Source: Isoetes taiwanensis (lineage: Eukaryota; Streptophyta; Lycopodiopsida; Isoetales; Isoetaceae). Taken from it: a DNA stretch of 64,000 bases. Position numbers and translations under genes: made by a program. The DNA lies in NCBI GenBank assembly GCA_021234155.1, contig JAJEKV010000018.1, forward strand, positions 21,375,252 to 21,439,251, read 5' to 3'. The notes beneath the pieces are model-generated. The model was given only the letters and a program-made list of their open reading frames with translations. It was not told where the DNA came from and did no database searches. Below, piece by piece: positions 49,074 to 61,989 of this stretch (within the stretch, counting starts at the first letter, position 1; each line of letters starts with the position of its first letter).

Positions 49074-50825
49074 GGGTATATGCACGTAAATGGGGGGCAT
49101 TTTTAAGGCCCTCCAAGCACCCCATCGCCATCGCGACCCCTAAGTTTTTTTAATTGAAGTTGTGAAGTTTTAAGGGAATCTTTTTACCGTCAAACCCTAT
49201 GAAGAAGTTTCTTTGTTACATTCCCACTCCACACTCCATTTTCAAAGTTCACATTTGTCGAGGCCGATCGCTCAAGCACCATGATAAATGTCGAGGACCC
49301 TATGGAAGGTAATTTAACCCCCTGCATCTTTTGCAAAGAATCATGAAATGTCTTGTCAAGGCGTATGGTTTAATTTTTTTTTCCATTGATTTTAAGCGCA
49401 ACTCAGATCCTGGCAGGTAACTCCTAAGGCTTGCCTACGACGGGCTATGAAGATTGTGGCCTCCCGAGGTGGAATTTCACATGTACGTTTGCCAAATGAA
49501 GGTAGAGATCCTTCATTACTATCTTGATGATAGTCCCATGTCGATTTTCTTACTGCTTGACTAATCAATTGATAAGAATGAAAATCAAACTATATAAGGT
49601 GAGACTTGAATTCCATGACGAGCTTCGATTTTTGGTGCAAGGTTTACCAATTTGGGTTGAAGAATAATGAAGCCGAACTATCTTTGCTAGGGGTTTTCCT
49701 TCATAACACACTAAAAGGCTCTTGTTAACCCCCGGGTAGCTACAAGCTTGATTGGGCAAGATTTGCGTGGGGCGCTTTACAAATCTCTAAAGGAATAACA
49801 AGAAAAGAACTACAATTGAGGAGTTGGGGTTAAGTAATGTGGAAGTACGCAATTTGTACTTTGGAAACTAACCAACATGGCTTGGTACCGAGATGTCACT
49901 TTGACAAGACTTAAAAAGAAAAGGAGATGATGGTTGAGACCAATGGAGAACTTGCTAGTTGACTAACTAAATTACAAAAGAGCTGTTATGGAGCCGTTTT
50001 GGTCGGTGAGGGAAGGGTGACCGCCCTCTTCGTAAAAAGCGGGGATATATGAGAATATGGTTGTGGTATTTTGGGGCTAGCAGGATCGGATTGATTCAAC
50101 AGAAGCAGCGTAAAAAGATCCGATGGAGGTTTGGTAATTCTCTCCTTCTCCTTAAGCGGCGCTTTAGCGTGAGTAATCCTAACGAGGTTCCTTTCTTTGG
50201 TGATTATACACTATGTCTTTGAATAGACCTAATAACTTTGAAATGGGTAGATCTTTGTTAGATGCCGGCCTATAAGGTGAAGAATGGAGGCTACAAACTA
50301 GGTAAAGGGGATACTTTGCATTTCTTTTCCAGCTAGGGAAAATCATAATCGTCTCTTTTGAAGAATTTGTCTTTGGCCTTCCTCAAGGCTTTTCTTGCTG
50401 TGTAAAGATATGGAGACGAATCCTTGAAGAGAAATATAGTAGTTTGATTTTTAATTTACGTATTCCTCAACCGGATATGGAATAATATATGTAATTGTCG
50501 GAATTTGTCGAGCTAGGAATTTTCTCAAGGTGGATGACGCTTACATATTTTGAGCAGTGCTAAAAGTGTTATGTTATGTTAGATTGGCAAATATTTGGAA
50601 TTTCCTAGCATGATTGTTTGCTTTTTTCAATTAGCTATGATTGAAGAAGCCTTCAAGTTCTGAAGCTTGAATATAATTTGGTATGCGATGCCAAATTTTT
50701 TTCATACCAATTCACCGATATGGTTTTGTCAAATATCGCTACATTTGAGTCGCTAAGATCGTGCAATCGATGCCTCAATTCCATTTATTTGGTCTTTTCA
50801 TACGTATGGAGGTATCCGTGGTTGG

Positions 50826-51320
50826 GCTAAGATCGCCATTCTAGAATGGGACGAAAGCATGCATGTTTTGCATGCATGCGGCGATGCCCGCTGTGGTTGG
50901 GAGTTCGCTATTTTAGGCGCGCATCAACGCCTCATCGGCCAGCTTCCCTCTTCTCTCGCCAGCACCTATTTCTCTTTTGAATTGTTTTCCGGTGCGGGAG
51001 GGGCTTCTTCCGCTTGGTTTGGCCAATTTTACGCTTTTTCATGCCGCCCTTTTCTCGGCCTTTAGCCCTCGCGGACCTTCGCCCTCGATTCTAGTTTGTA
51101 AGGAAGTCCTTTGGTATTCCCGGTTTGTTGAATTCATGCGAAGTTCCATTCTAGAATCCCATCATCCGAGACATCGGATCGCCATTCTAGAATGGGGACG
51201 AGCATGCATGTTTTGCATGCATGCGGCGGCGCATGCCCGTTCGGGTTGGGAGTTCGCTATTTTAGGCGCAAGCCGCATCAACGCGCCGGTCATTCCTCTC
51301 TTCTCTCTCTCAGCACCCTA
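50826..51320. repeat. Direct duplication with hairpin core
   Basis: The block starting CGCCATTCTAGAATGGG at about 50,830 and 51,180 is repeated with a period of about 350 bp. Each copy contains the perfect hairpin GCATGCATG-TTTT-GCATGC and the phrase GTTGGGAGTTCGCTATTTTA. A related segment (AAGGAAGTCCTTTGGTA, then CCATTCTAGAATCCCAT) occurs at 51,096-51,165 and, diverged, at 61,988-62,055. A partial CCATTCTAGAATTCAG occurs at 51,790. It is probably part of a repeated or mobile sequence. Confidence 0.7.
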
Positions 51321-54300
51321 TTTCTCTTTGAACCCACCCCTCCCCTTCTTTGTTTATTATGTTTGTCGCTGGGCACGCCGAATCAGCCCCTCCACTCGGG
51401 AGGTTTGTTTTGTTTTGTTTTTGGTGTTGGTGATGTGCAGTACAAAGTTGGCGAGCGGTATGCTTCTCGACTTCCATTCGTGGGTTTTGGGAGCCGATTT
51501 CTCGCCTTGCGTTTGTCTAAGCCCCTTGCCAAGGTTTATCACTAGGGTTTTCCTCAAAACCCGAAAGGGCTGGTTTTTTAATCCCTAAGATAAGCTTTCT
51601 ACAGTACACACCAACCAAACATCCGTTAGCATTGTATTTTTGGGGTCCAAATGATATAATTGATTTTCCCTTTATTGTTCGTGGATAGTTCGCATGTGTG
51701 CGGCTACCCACTATCCACCATTGTAGAAAATCTCTTTGAGATGAATGAGAAGCCTATCTATATCCAAGTTTTGTTGATTTCATGCGAGTCCCATTCTAGA
51801 ATTCAGTTGGATCAAGCATATTCCGACAATGCATCACTTCTTATGGATTTCATATATTATTCTATGTAATCGGCGGATCAATTTGCGTGGTTGGGTCAAA
51901 TTTCGTAGTAGTGGCAACTTTTTAATGCAAGATGATAGGTTGCACATTTTACTATGTAATTTTTTTCTTTCATCTCTATTTATGCAACAGGTTTATGATC
52001 ATTCAAGGATTTAACTGCAGCTTTGGAAAGTTTGTTCTTGGCTCCTATAGTATTCGCTTGAGAAGATGTTGATTTTAATCCTATAGTATCACCGGATGTA
52101 AGAAGAAGTTGAGTGAGGCTTACAAATCTGGTTCAAAGTTATGATAATTGATCCATGTGGGATCTTTTAAAGCTTTATATCTATCTCGATCCAAGAGGGA
52201 TCTTCATGATGTAATATTTCCTACTTAATGAATACTAGTTATAGTAAAGCGGCTGTCGCCTAGTAAAAACAATTTGAAAAGGCGCTTGTTTAGTACCAAA
52301 AAGAAGATTTAGAGCATGAAAGTATGTATTTGAAGATCGTAGGAGCAATATGGAGCCGGAAATTTGCATTCCTGCCACATATGTTTTATATATAAGAATC
52401 TAGCATTTCCAATGCGTTCTAAATATACTCGTGTTCCAGTCTCAAGTTTCTTGTACGGGCCATGTTGGAGTCTCTAGCAATTTGTAGATGACGAAGGACA
52501 TGATTTTCATTGGTATTAATTGAATCAATCAAAGATGTACATGGTGTGAAATTTTGATAGGTAAATACTATAAAATATAGAGGAAGGATTGTGCCTAATA
52601 TACTTCCTTCCTTCCTTTTATTACACTTTAGCAAGGCCGATAAATAAGCGGGTGCCTAGCATTGGGGCTTTAGCAGCTAAGGTTGTTTGGGGCAGAGGCA
52701 TTTGTGCATGCGATATGACAACAATTTAATGCCTACGTGGGTAAGGATGCCAATGTTGGAGCCTTGTTTTTGTCATGCGAACATTAATGCACATTAGATC
52801 CATAAATTTTGTAGACATTGTTTTAATCGTCGTAACAAATTATTTCAGTTCTATTTTACAATGGCTATAACATCAACATTTTTTTTCATCCATTACTAAG
52901 TCGTATTGTGCTCTCAAATTGTTTTAATCCTCACCAAAAAGAACAAATTTTGTACAATATAAACTACTTTGTATATGCATACAAACTACTGTGTATGAAT
53001 AGCTAAATTTATGAGAATGCACGTGTAATTTCTTCTATCGATTGCACGTGTAAATTTAAACTTGTAGCAAATTTTTTGTCAACTTGAAGCTGCAAGAGTG
53101 CCATAATAATTTCCAACCATTTTCACAATGTGAACATCCATGATCCAATTATTGCACAAAGTTTGGCAAAGGAGCGACACCTTGTCGGATGAAAATGATA
53201 CCTGATCATTAAGAGAAATCTGTGAGAGTCATGTAAGAGAAATCTGTGAGAGTCATGCTGGATTCAGAAGAAACCTTTGTCACAAAAAAAATACTTGGCT
53301 TAAGAATAGAAGTAAACAGTTCTATCTTTTCATTCAAACAAAGAATACCTGGATCGTCATGATATCATTGGTCTTTGAGCAATGAAGTTTTGAAGATAAA
53401 AGAGGAAAATTCAAAATCAACCTAATGCTTTAATGAGTGCATCCAGATCTTAATATGAAACGATAATACACATAAAGAAGTATGATGTTGATTATCCAAC
53501 TAAGGGTATTAAATCACACAAACTATCAAGGAAAGTTTGGATGGTCCAACCTCTACAATGAGAACGGGAGAAAATACAGCTTATGTCTTTACCAGATCCG
53601 TAGTGCCCAAATACGCAGAACTTCCAATATATTTGCCTGCCCAAATACGCAATTCCAATATATTTGCCAAGCAGTTGACTCCATCACAGTTGGACCATAT
53701 GCTTTTGTATAACTAAAAATGCATCGTTGTATCAGAGCTCTTTGAAAGCTCTTTCACCAAAAAGGACATGCCAAAAAGGCTTTTCACGTAAATGAAGAAT
53801 AAACGACATATGAAAGTACATATGAAAGTAGCACAAACTGCAAGATTTAAGAAATGGGTAACATACATGAATGGAAGTTCTCTACTTATAATGCAAAATC
53901 CATCATTGTTCATTGTTCTTAGTGTACATTGCTGGAGAAGCAAATTATTTGAAATGCTCTTATGCATGCAAGTATTTAACAATAGTTTCTAAATCATCAA
54001 ATTGATCAATGCATACCATGTTGTCTTCCAAAAATGGCATATTGCAAAGTCATAGCAAATTCCTAAAAAATCATCACTTTGCCTTTCAAATTTGCACCAA
54101 GCACCAGGAAATCTCTAAGGGTGGAAAAATACAGTACTAAGAAGCAATCCTCGGATGGCACCCAAAATTTTGTAGAAGAAATCTTCCATATTTGTTTGCC
54201 AAGGTAAAGGTCATTAAGCTTACACCAACCATCACCAAAACCAACGATGAGGATCAAAAGAAAGACTAAGGACAAAATGCAAGGAAATATATTTAGGCCA

Positions 54301-54987
54301 AACTACTCAAATTTTCACGCATCGGTGAATCCGAAAATCCTCTATCTTGTAAGTGAACAAAGGAACATGTTTTGAACTCTCAATACCATACCAAAGAGAT
54401 AATAACTCTATTACCCCCCAAAGGCCCTAATAAACCGGACCCAAAAAGCTTAATTTCAAAATCTCAAATTTCAAATGACTAACCCGCTCAATTTTTGAAT
54501 ACCGGAATAATTATTGTTTAACATGCGTGTTTTAAGACCCAAAATGACAGGCAAATGGTATGAGCAACTGAGAGGCACGAAATGTTTCAACAACAAAAAA
54601 GATGAGATTGAAACATTTGTAAAATTATATCTCTAAACTTGTACATTTATATTTGAATAAACAAATTGGATTTCACATCGTCCGCCTTATCTGCCCTGCA
54701 AATGCATGGACTTAGTAAACCTGATGCCAACATGTCCCTAATACCTTCTCAAAATTACTTTCAGTGCCACATGCCACAGTATCACCACCAGTCTCTTCTA
54801 GAACCTTTTGCTCAATGCTATATAGTAGACAATCTTGAGCATAATAAGGCAATCATTATTGTAGCCAATCCTTCTTTCAGATGTGGTGAAGAAATCTAAG
54901 AAGTTGAGAATGAGGACGCAGGAGCTACGGTCTTTAAGACGCAGTTGGAAATAAGGTAGCTTGAGTTTCTAGGGACCCCTTCAAATA
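51321..54987. other. Unassigned DNA with short tandem duplications
   Basis: No gene is recognised; the longest frames are under 90 codons. Two small tandem duplications occur: 24 bp twice at 53,211-53,258 (AGAAATCTGTGAGAGTCATG), and about 33 bp twice at 53,604-53,668 (GCCCAAATACGCAG and TTCCAATATATTTGCC). The overlapping ATATGAAAGTAC duplication at 53,806-53,830 is minor. Confidence 0.4.
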
Positions 54988-56262
54988 GACCTTATTATGT
55001 TATTGTTGATGTTATTGTTCTTTTGCCCATTTTATAACAATGTATTTGTGTATATTTAGCCCTTAATAATGCAATGCAGGGAATTGAGATTACAATGAAA
55101 TGTGTTTCTAGGGATTATATTTCTAATTCAATTTGTCCACATTCTATAAATGAAAGTTTGTGCATTGTATTTCTAGAATAGTTGTGCATTGTTTAGAGTG
55201 GAATAAATGGTGTGTTGCATTCGATCCTTCATGAACTAGATTCTTGTATTGTAATATTTAAATTACTGATAATGAATGAATAATGAATAAGCTAAGTTGT
55301 TTTAAATAAACATATCAGTATAATACTTATACTTGCTTTGTTGGGGCCCGAAGGGCCAAATTTTATTATAACAACTTAACACATAACTACTATTAACATT
55401 AATTAACACAACCATTACATCTAACACTTTTAAAAAACCCCCTTGAAACCCCCCTTTGGTTTGGGTGCATATTCACTCACGGGTGAGTTCCTTATAATTA
55501 TATTAAATCAACAACACATAATATCTCAAATCTTATAGTTTGCAAATCTTGTTATACAAGATAGCAAATTCCATACATCCATACCCCTTATTCCTTAATC
55601 TACAATGCATACAAAGTTCCTCGCTTGTGGGTATGGATGTATGGAATTTGCTATACTATATAACAAGATTTGCAAAATACTATAAGATTTGAGATAATAT
55701 ACTATATGGTGTTGATTTTGTACGCATAAAACATAATTATAGGGGCTCACGCCTCTACCGCCACCCCTCTGTGAATATGCACCCAAACCAAAGGGGTTTT
55801 CAGGGGGGTTTTAATTTAAAAGTGTTAGATGTAATGGTTGTGTTAATTAATGTTAATAGTAGTTATGTGTTGGTTGTTATAATAAAATTTGGCCCTTCGG
55901 CCCTAACAAAGCAAGCATAAGTATTATAATCGATATGTTTATTTAAAACAACTTAGCTTATTCATTATTCATTCATTATCAAGAATTTAAATATTACAAT
56001 ACAAGAATCTAGTTCATGAAGGATCGAATGCAACACACCATTTATTCCACTCTAAACAATGCACAACTATTCTAGAAATACAATGCACAAACTTTCATTT
56101 ATAGAATGTGGACAAATTGAATTAGAAATATAATCCCTAGAAACACATTTCATTGTAATCTCAATTCCCCGCATTGCATTACGCCAAGGGCTGCCCAAAT
56201 ATACACAAATATACCGCTATAAAATGGGCAAAAGAACAATAACATAATAAGGTAATAAGGTC
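54988..56262. repeat. 1.28 kb near-perfect palindrome
   Basis: The left arm (54,988-55,342) and right arm (56,262-55,905) are inverted copies of each other, for example GAACTAGATTCTTGTATTG at about 55,233 against its complement near 56,000. The centre is the foldback element at 55,343-55,904, itself self-complementary, so the whole 1.28 kb folds back with a centre near 55,620. The other copy of the same element (40,709) has no such inverted flanks. Arm differences are few and several fall at CTG/CAG-like positions (CTGCATTGC against CCGCATTGC). Confidence 0.85.
55343..55904. mobile_element. Foldback/MITE-like element, copy 2
   Basis: Terminal sequences GGGGCCCGAAGGGCC and, inverted, TTAGGGCCGAAGGGCC are followed on both sides by AAATTTTATTATAAC. 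The arms share CACATAACTACTATTAAC and CCTTTGGTTTGGGTGC with copy 1. It is about 560 bp and has no protein frame. It sits at the centre of a larger palindrome, so its true ends cannot be fixed by a target-site duplication. Confidence 0.85.
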
Positions 56263-58216
56263 ATAAGAGGGTCACGATGCTCAATAAGCTTACATAAATG
56301 TGAAATAAGGCTCAGATTCATTGAAAGAAATATGCAAGGTAATCACATGGATAAAGGCCAATCATATCTCATCCGCAAACTTGCATGCTAATCATTATAA
56401 AAGCTGATCCCATCACCAAGGGTGTAAAGGAAGCTATTAATTCCTCATTAAGAATCATCAGCCTATCTCTCAGAAACACTCTTTCACTTCCAACGATGTG
56501 CACTTATTTGGAAACCCGTGCTCTTATTTCATTTCTCCGTAAAATAACTTGACCTCGTTATGAAGTCGGCATGAGTTGCCCGATATGAAGTCCCACATTC
56601 ATCGATGGAAAGCACGCACGCTAAAGAATTCCAATGCCGCAATTACATCTAGTACAATCTTCAAACTACTTACTCTATCAAATCAAGTCCAATAACAAGG
56701 AATGAAACCCCTTGAAACAAAGAAAGTAGAAATGCACCCCTTTGGCTCACACACGAAATACCTCAACATCATCGCGGATCCTCCGAGTCGCACCTGGATC
56801 TCTTGTCAAAATCGCAGGCCGCACAGGAAAAGCCCGATAAAAAGAAGCATAACCGGCTGTACAGAAAAGAGCTCACTCTTGCTTTGTGGCCGAATAGCAA
56901 CATAAATTAAAGCACATGCGCACGCTTTGTTTCGCATAAATTTACAACAAAGATTAATCGAGGGTGTAAAAAATCAAATAAAAAACACAAAATGCTTAAG
57001 CCTTAGACATTAGAAATGGGAGGCAACTGTTCCAGTGCAAATTGCAAAGTTGCTGCTAGCAGAAAGATTAGACACAGGGCAATCTTGACTTTTCCAATAT
57101 ACTCAATGAACACTGGACTGAACCCGGCCGGTACCAATATTGTTTGACATAAGAAATTGCAAACAATGTCATTTGAAATTACGTCAAAGCTTCATCCATT
57201 TATCCATTTGAATGGATCTAGTCGGCCATCATTTTCCTTTGCATACGCATTTTTTAGGAATAAGACTTTAGCACTATCAAACGAATTCCAAACCCAACTA
57301 TAGCCTAGTATGACTTGTAGGGCATGCCTTGGAAAATCATAGAAACACCAAGACAGTAAATGGTTTAATGCTAAACTATAAATAAAAACCTCATGGATGC
57401 CAAATTATCTCATTGATCGCTGTACACTTAAGCTTCCATACATTTCTTCGAAAGCAATCGTTTCAGATTTTTATGGGATCCTCAATTCTCGCTACCGTAA
57501 TCAAGATAGTGTTACAAACTCACGACATAATGTAAGAATTTGCAAGGTCCATTGAATTTGCAAGGTCCGTTGAATTGCAAGGTCCATGGCATTAATATTA
57601 TCCGATCCCTCTCTACAAGGCCACACCAGCCATATACATGACCCTCTCTAAAAGAAAACCCTCGTTAGCTTTCCAAGAAATGAAAGATCAACTCCATCTC
57701 ACTACAAAAAGAGTCTAATAGAAATCGATCCACCTGCCATCACCAGGCTGGAACAGTTTAGCCTTTGCAAAGTTAGAGCAAGATTGGGAGGCACCGCCAC
57801 AACAAGAGCTTCCATGGCAAATGGATTGCCCACTGGCAGCCGACAACCAAGCAGGATCCTTCCGGCTTCAATGCGCAAACAAGACGCTCCCATAAAAATA
57901 AGGCAACAGATAAAAGAACGAACCTGGAATAGATGCCCCTAGCAACTCGCCCGCATGCCACGCCAGACGTAGCACCCAGGCTGTGCAACAAGGTAAGAAA
58001 ATAGGCTTAGCTGATCCGACATGATCTATGCCCTGTCGAATATGGAAGAGGACCAGATACGGCATAGGCAGAACAAAACCCTAAGTTGAAGGGTCTCGAG
58101 CCTTGCATGTAAAGCAAGGAAAAAATACTTTTTGTTAGCATACAACCTTAAATTATAAAAAATATATATCAAAATTTAAGGATTCAACCATTGGAAAGCG
58201 TCACGAAAATTAAAGT
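56263..58216. other. Unassigned DNA
   Basis: No gene is assigned. On the minus strand 58,065-57,700 several overlapping frames of 63-72 codons are Cys-, Leu- and Trp-rich and could include an exon, but no motif supports this. A three-fold repeat of GCAAGGTCC(A/G)TTGAAT type is at 57,541-57,590. Confidence 0.35.
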
Positions 58217-58338
58217 GAGCGTATGTGCACTCTAGATATACCGATTAGTACGTCTCATGGAATACTATCAACAAATCATATAAAAACCTTAGGAAAAAAA
58301 GTACAAAAATACAAAAACAACCCCCTGTTATAATGCTA
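58217..58338 (-). repeat. Dispersed repeat, copy C (inverted)
   Basis: The reverse complement reads TCTAGCATTATAACAGGGGG, TTTTTGTACTTTT, ATATGATTTGTTG and ATCTAGAGTGCACATACG, the same blocks as copies A and B. Copies B and C share the extension GTGCACATACGCT beyond the end of copy A. Confidence 0.7.
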
Positions 58339-59900
58339 GATATTATTGTTGCAATTGAATTGATCACATCTGTAATATAAGACACTGTAACATTAGATAA
58401 TGGATCAGCCAGAAATTAAAAAAAAAAGAAAGGGGAAAAGCTTCATAGTGCCATTCATTTTTAGCAGTCTTCGTACCTAATTTAAACCACATTACTTGTT
58501 TAATCCTGACATGCAGTAGACCAATACACAGGCACACTCTATGTGTGTTGCTCTCAAGATGCAAATGAGAATGTTCTATAACAAAGACTTAACTGATTCC
58601 ATACCAATAAAATCTAGACATCCATCAAAGCAAGGTTGTGTCTCCCTTCAAAATGTAAGGTTTTTTGTAAATGTTTCAACGTGATGGTTTTATGAATAAA
58701 CTATATTAACAATAACAGAAGCAAGAAAAGAACATGGGCGGTCTAGTTTTGAAACAGGTATAGATAGATGTATAATAATAATAATAATAAAAGCCGAAAA
58801 GGAACATGGAATAAATAAAAAACCTCATGCTGGCCTAGACCTGCATAGCATAAACTGGACTACCAACCTTATGCTCTCTCATTGTTCAAGTCCACTGCAT
58901 GGGCATAATGCAAATACCTTCTAGCCATTCCGATAGAAAACTTTATCTCTTCACCTTCTAGCCATTCCGATAGAAAACTTTATCTCTTCACGAATGCCTT
59001 CTAGCTTTTATTCTAAAGAACAATCCTCTGAACGACTTTTTTATCTGTCAAACAAATGCAACTTTTAAGCAAGCAATGGTCTGCACAGCAATAGCGATTG
59101 TAATGAATATAATAGAAGCAACTTCATAGAGCTGTAGATAAAAGATCATAATGGATAGAAGCTCAACATGCATTCTGGCATGGCGGCCATTGCAAGCAAA
59201 ACTAAAGGTGGTTAAGACAAACAACATTTTATATATAACATTGCAGCATCAGTATGGAGTTGCTAACAATAAGAAGCCTCAATTTTATCAATTAAACTCC
59301 CTTAAAACTAAAAGCAAATTGAATATACAGACATGTCTTCATTTGCATTCAAAAAAACTATCATGTAGTATTACCCTTTGTCTTTTGAATTCTAAATTGA
59401 GAATCCACATATAGAACCATGAGAAGAGCCCTTGGAGTCTAAGGTAGTGAAGAAGGTCTTCTGGTGGATCTAAGCATAACGGTTTCCGCTTGAAGTATTG
59501 CTTTTCTTTTCAACAATGAAATTGTGAACCCAAACCTGTAACATTTATGCGCAGCCAAATAACATCATCCTGCTCATGTTTAGGATAACACATGCTTTGC
59601 TAATATTCTACTTAGTATCAACAATCAAGATGGATCTATATTATTGTATTCACATAATGAGAAAGGGTTGGAAAAGCAAGAAGTAGAGAAAAGTTGCAGC
59701 CCTTTCCGTTGTGATCCCATGATAGAAGTAAACTAAGTAATTGGATTAATTATTCAGCCCTCATACTGAAATAACAAAGGTCTCGTGCATGCATGTCATG
59801 TATATTGCTCTGATGTCAGAAAAGAGTCACATCCATGTAAAATTTGGGTTGATTTTTCGTGCATAGCTTTGCTCCCTATATATGATATTACATACTCATT
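58339..59900. other. Unassigned DNA with two small repeats
   Basis: No gene is seen. A (ATA)n tract is at 58,772-58,790. A perfect 37 bp tandem duplication (CCTTCTAGCCATTCCGAT...) is at 58,917-58,990. The 87-codon frame at 59,151-59,414 (plus) has no recognisable motif. Confidence 0.4.
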
Positions 59901-61989
59901 GTGTAAGTTTCGAGACGTTGCTTTATTAGACATGGTTGACTTTTCATGTTCTTTTAGCCCCTAGTTTTTATCATTCTTTCCCTCTCCGTTTGCTCGATAT
60001 GCAGGGTCCACATGTTGAGGTTCATACTCACGGTTGCTGGCGGTCCTCGTCCTCTCGCGCTCGCTACGTGGTGTGCGACTCTACTCGACATCTCCATGTT
60101 TCTCGTTCAATCTTTATGTCTATGCATTTTTGCATTCCTATGCGTAAGTTTTTCCTCTTTGCCTTATTATCTCGGTTACTTGTTATTCTTCCTTCTTATT
60201 TATCGTTATTGTTTATTCTTTTTGGGGATCCATGATGAAGGGTTCCTTTGTTGACTTATCTAGCCACATTTTTGGACTTCGGTCCGTAGCCCCATTCACG
60301 GACTTGGTCGTCCGGCAAGATTTGTATTCAAATCACCATCTATCTATGCCGGCCTTTCCTTTGATTAAATCATCGTGGCGGCGTCCTTTTCTTTTCATTG
60401 TTTTTTGTTCTCTAATGTTCCTCCTTTTTCGTGTCATTGAGCTGATGCCGTCCATAGCGGCATTTTTGGCTCTTCTTCTTCAACTTTTCTCTCTCCACGG
60501 CTCGCAAGGCCAGCCGTTCTCGTCGTCAACGCCAAGCTTCCTCAACTTGAACTGGACTCTTCGGACCATGGTTCCCTTTCTCCCCCTGCCACTCCAAACG
60601 AGACCCACTTGCCCGTGCTCATATGATTTCTTTAGCTCCTTGCCTTCGCTCGCATGCCCGGCCCATTACTATCTTCCGGTAGCCCCGTGCCCCTCTTTTT
60701 TCGCTCCTCCTTCCTCTCTACGCCCTTTATCCTATCCGATTGCTTGGGTGGTGGTGGCGCTCCTCTTCTTCTCCTCCCGCTATGTGCTTTGCGCTCCAAC
60801 TCCACACCTGGCGGGTCTAGCTGTCTATTGAGGGTTTTTGCACTTGTAGCGGATTTTTTTCTATTTGGTATGCTCATTACATATCTTTGGCATATTTGCT
60901 ATTTGGCTTTATCTAGATAGGATGCATATTGCGCTTTTAAGTAATCGCATTGAGATTTTCCGACATGGGTTTATATTGGATTATCTTTCATTTTATGCTT
61001 CTCTTTATTTAGATATGGGGTGTCATACGTTGTTGTCCACAAGGTATTATATTGGGCACACTCTAATTTGTGCATGGTGTTGCTATTTAACTTTATCTGG
61101 ATATGATGCATATTGCATTTGGCACCACATTGAGATTTTGCGACATGGGTTTCTATTGGATCATTTTTCCTTTTTATGCTTCTCTTTATCTAGACATGGC
61201 GTGTCTTACATTGTTATATACAAGCTGTTATATTGGGCACATTTTAATAGCCACTTTTAGTTTGTTTCGTGTTCTTGATGTTCTTTTTTATGGTCTTACA
61301 TTGATGCTTATCTTTCTCTAGATGTCGCATTTTGTTATGGACCGTTTTTTGTTGGGTGGTGCTGTTTTTTTCCACCCCGTGATGGTAATATTCATATCTA
61401 TTTATCATCTTTAGTGATGTTGTCAAATTGTCTAGCATTATTTTGCAATGCATATTTCTTTTTACATGATTGTTATCCACCCGTTGGGTGACGCTTTTTT
61501 CCACCATGGTGGTGATGCTATTTCCACCTGCGGTTGATGCTGTTTATTTCTACCTCCAGGGTGACGCATATTTCTTTTTACGTAATTGTTTTCCAAATTG
61601 TTTTCCACCCACTCGCAAGAATCTTTAGCTCGCTTGCCTTCGTTCGCATGCCCTGTCACTATCCTTCAGCGCCTGATTTCTACCGGTTCTTATCATCTCC
61701 TCGATCCTCCATCCGGCCCCTCTTTTTTTCCTCTCCTTTTCGCCTTTATCCTATCCGGAACCGACGGTTTCCTGTGGGTGGTGGCGGAGTGTCTTCTTTC
61801 TCGGCTTGAATCCATCCCGATATGGTACTCATTCTACTCGTCATGGAGGGGCTTCCCAGTGGCCGCTCGGGGAGTTCCATGATGTCGCACAAGACTCACG
61901 GCCGCTTGGCGCCCTCTTCTTCTCACTCGCTTATGTGCTTCACGACCCAACTCAACACCTGGAGGTTTCACGGCGCCTGGGTTTATAGT
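59901..61989. repeat. Segmentally duplicated region
   Basis: The block at about 60,612-60,790 (TTTAGCTCCTTGCCTTCG ... CTTTATCCTATCCG ... GTGGTGGTGG) recurs diverged at about 61,624-61,785, about 1.0 kb away. Between them, 60,893-61,070 is followed by a diverged tandem copy at 61,078-61,255 (GACATGGGTTT, ATATTGGGCACA). A 118 bp period (CATATTTCTTTTTAC) joins 61,450 and 61,567. The phrase GTGCTTCACGACCCAACTC near 61,930 is the inverse of the spacers between and after the GA microsatellites at 63.6 and 63.76 kb. The 199-codon frame at 60,232-60,831 (plus) has no recognised domain; part of it lies in the duplicated block. Confidence 0.65.

Larger units (their letters stand above)
47411..50825. 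other. Unassigned DNA with small repeats
   Basis: No coding sequence is supported. The plus strand at 49,440-49,800 reads semi-continuously (ARRAMKIVASRGGISHVRLP near 49,445 and LDWARFAWGALQISKG near 49,750) but with many stops and no nameable motif. The small repeats at 48,225-48,500 and 49,005-49,073 are listed separately. Confidence 0.35.

Noticed and set aside
60232-60831. 199-codon plus-strand frame as a membrane protein
   Set aside because: Hydrophobic but with no consistent helix pattern. Its second half belongs to a duplicated block whose other copy is not in the same frame.
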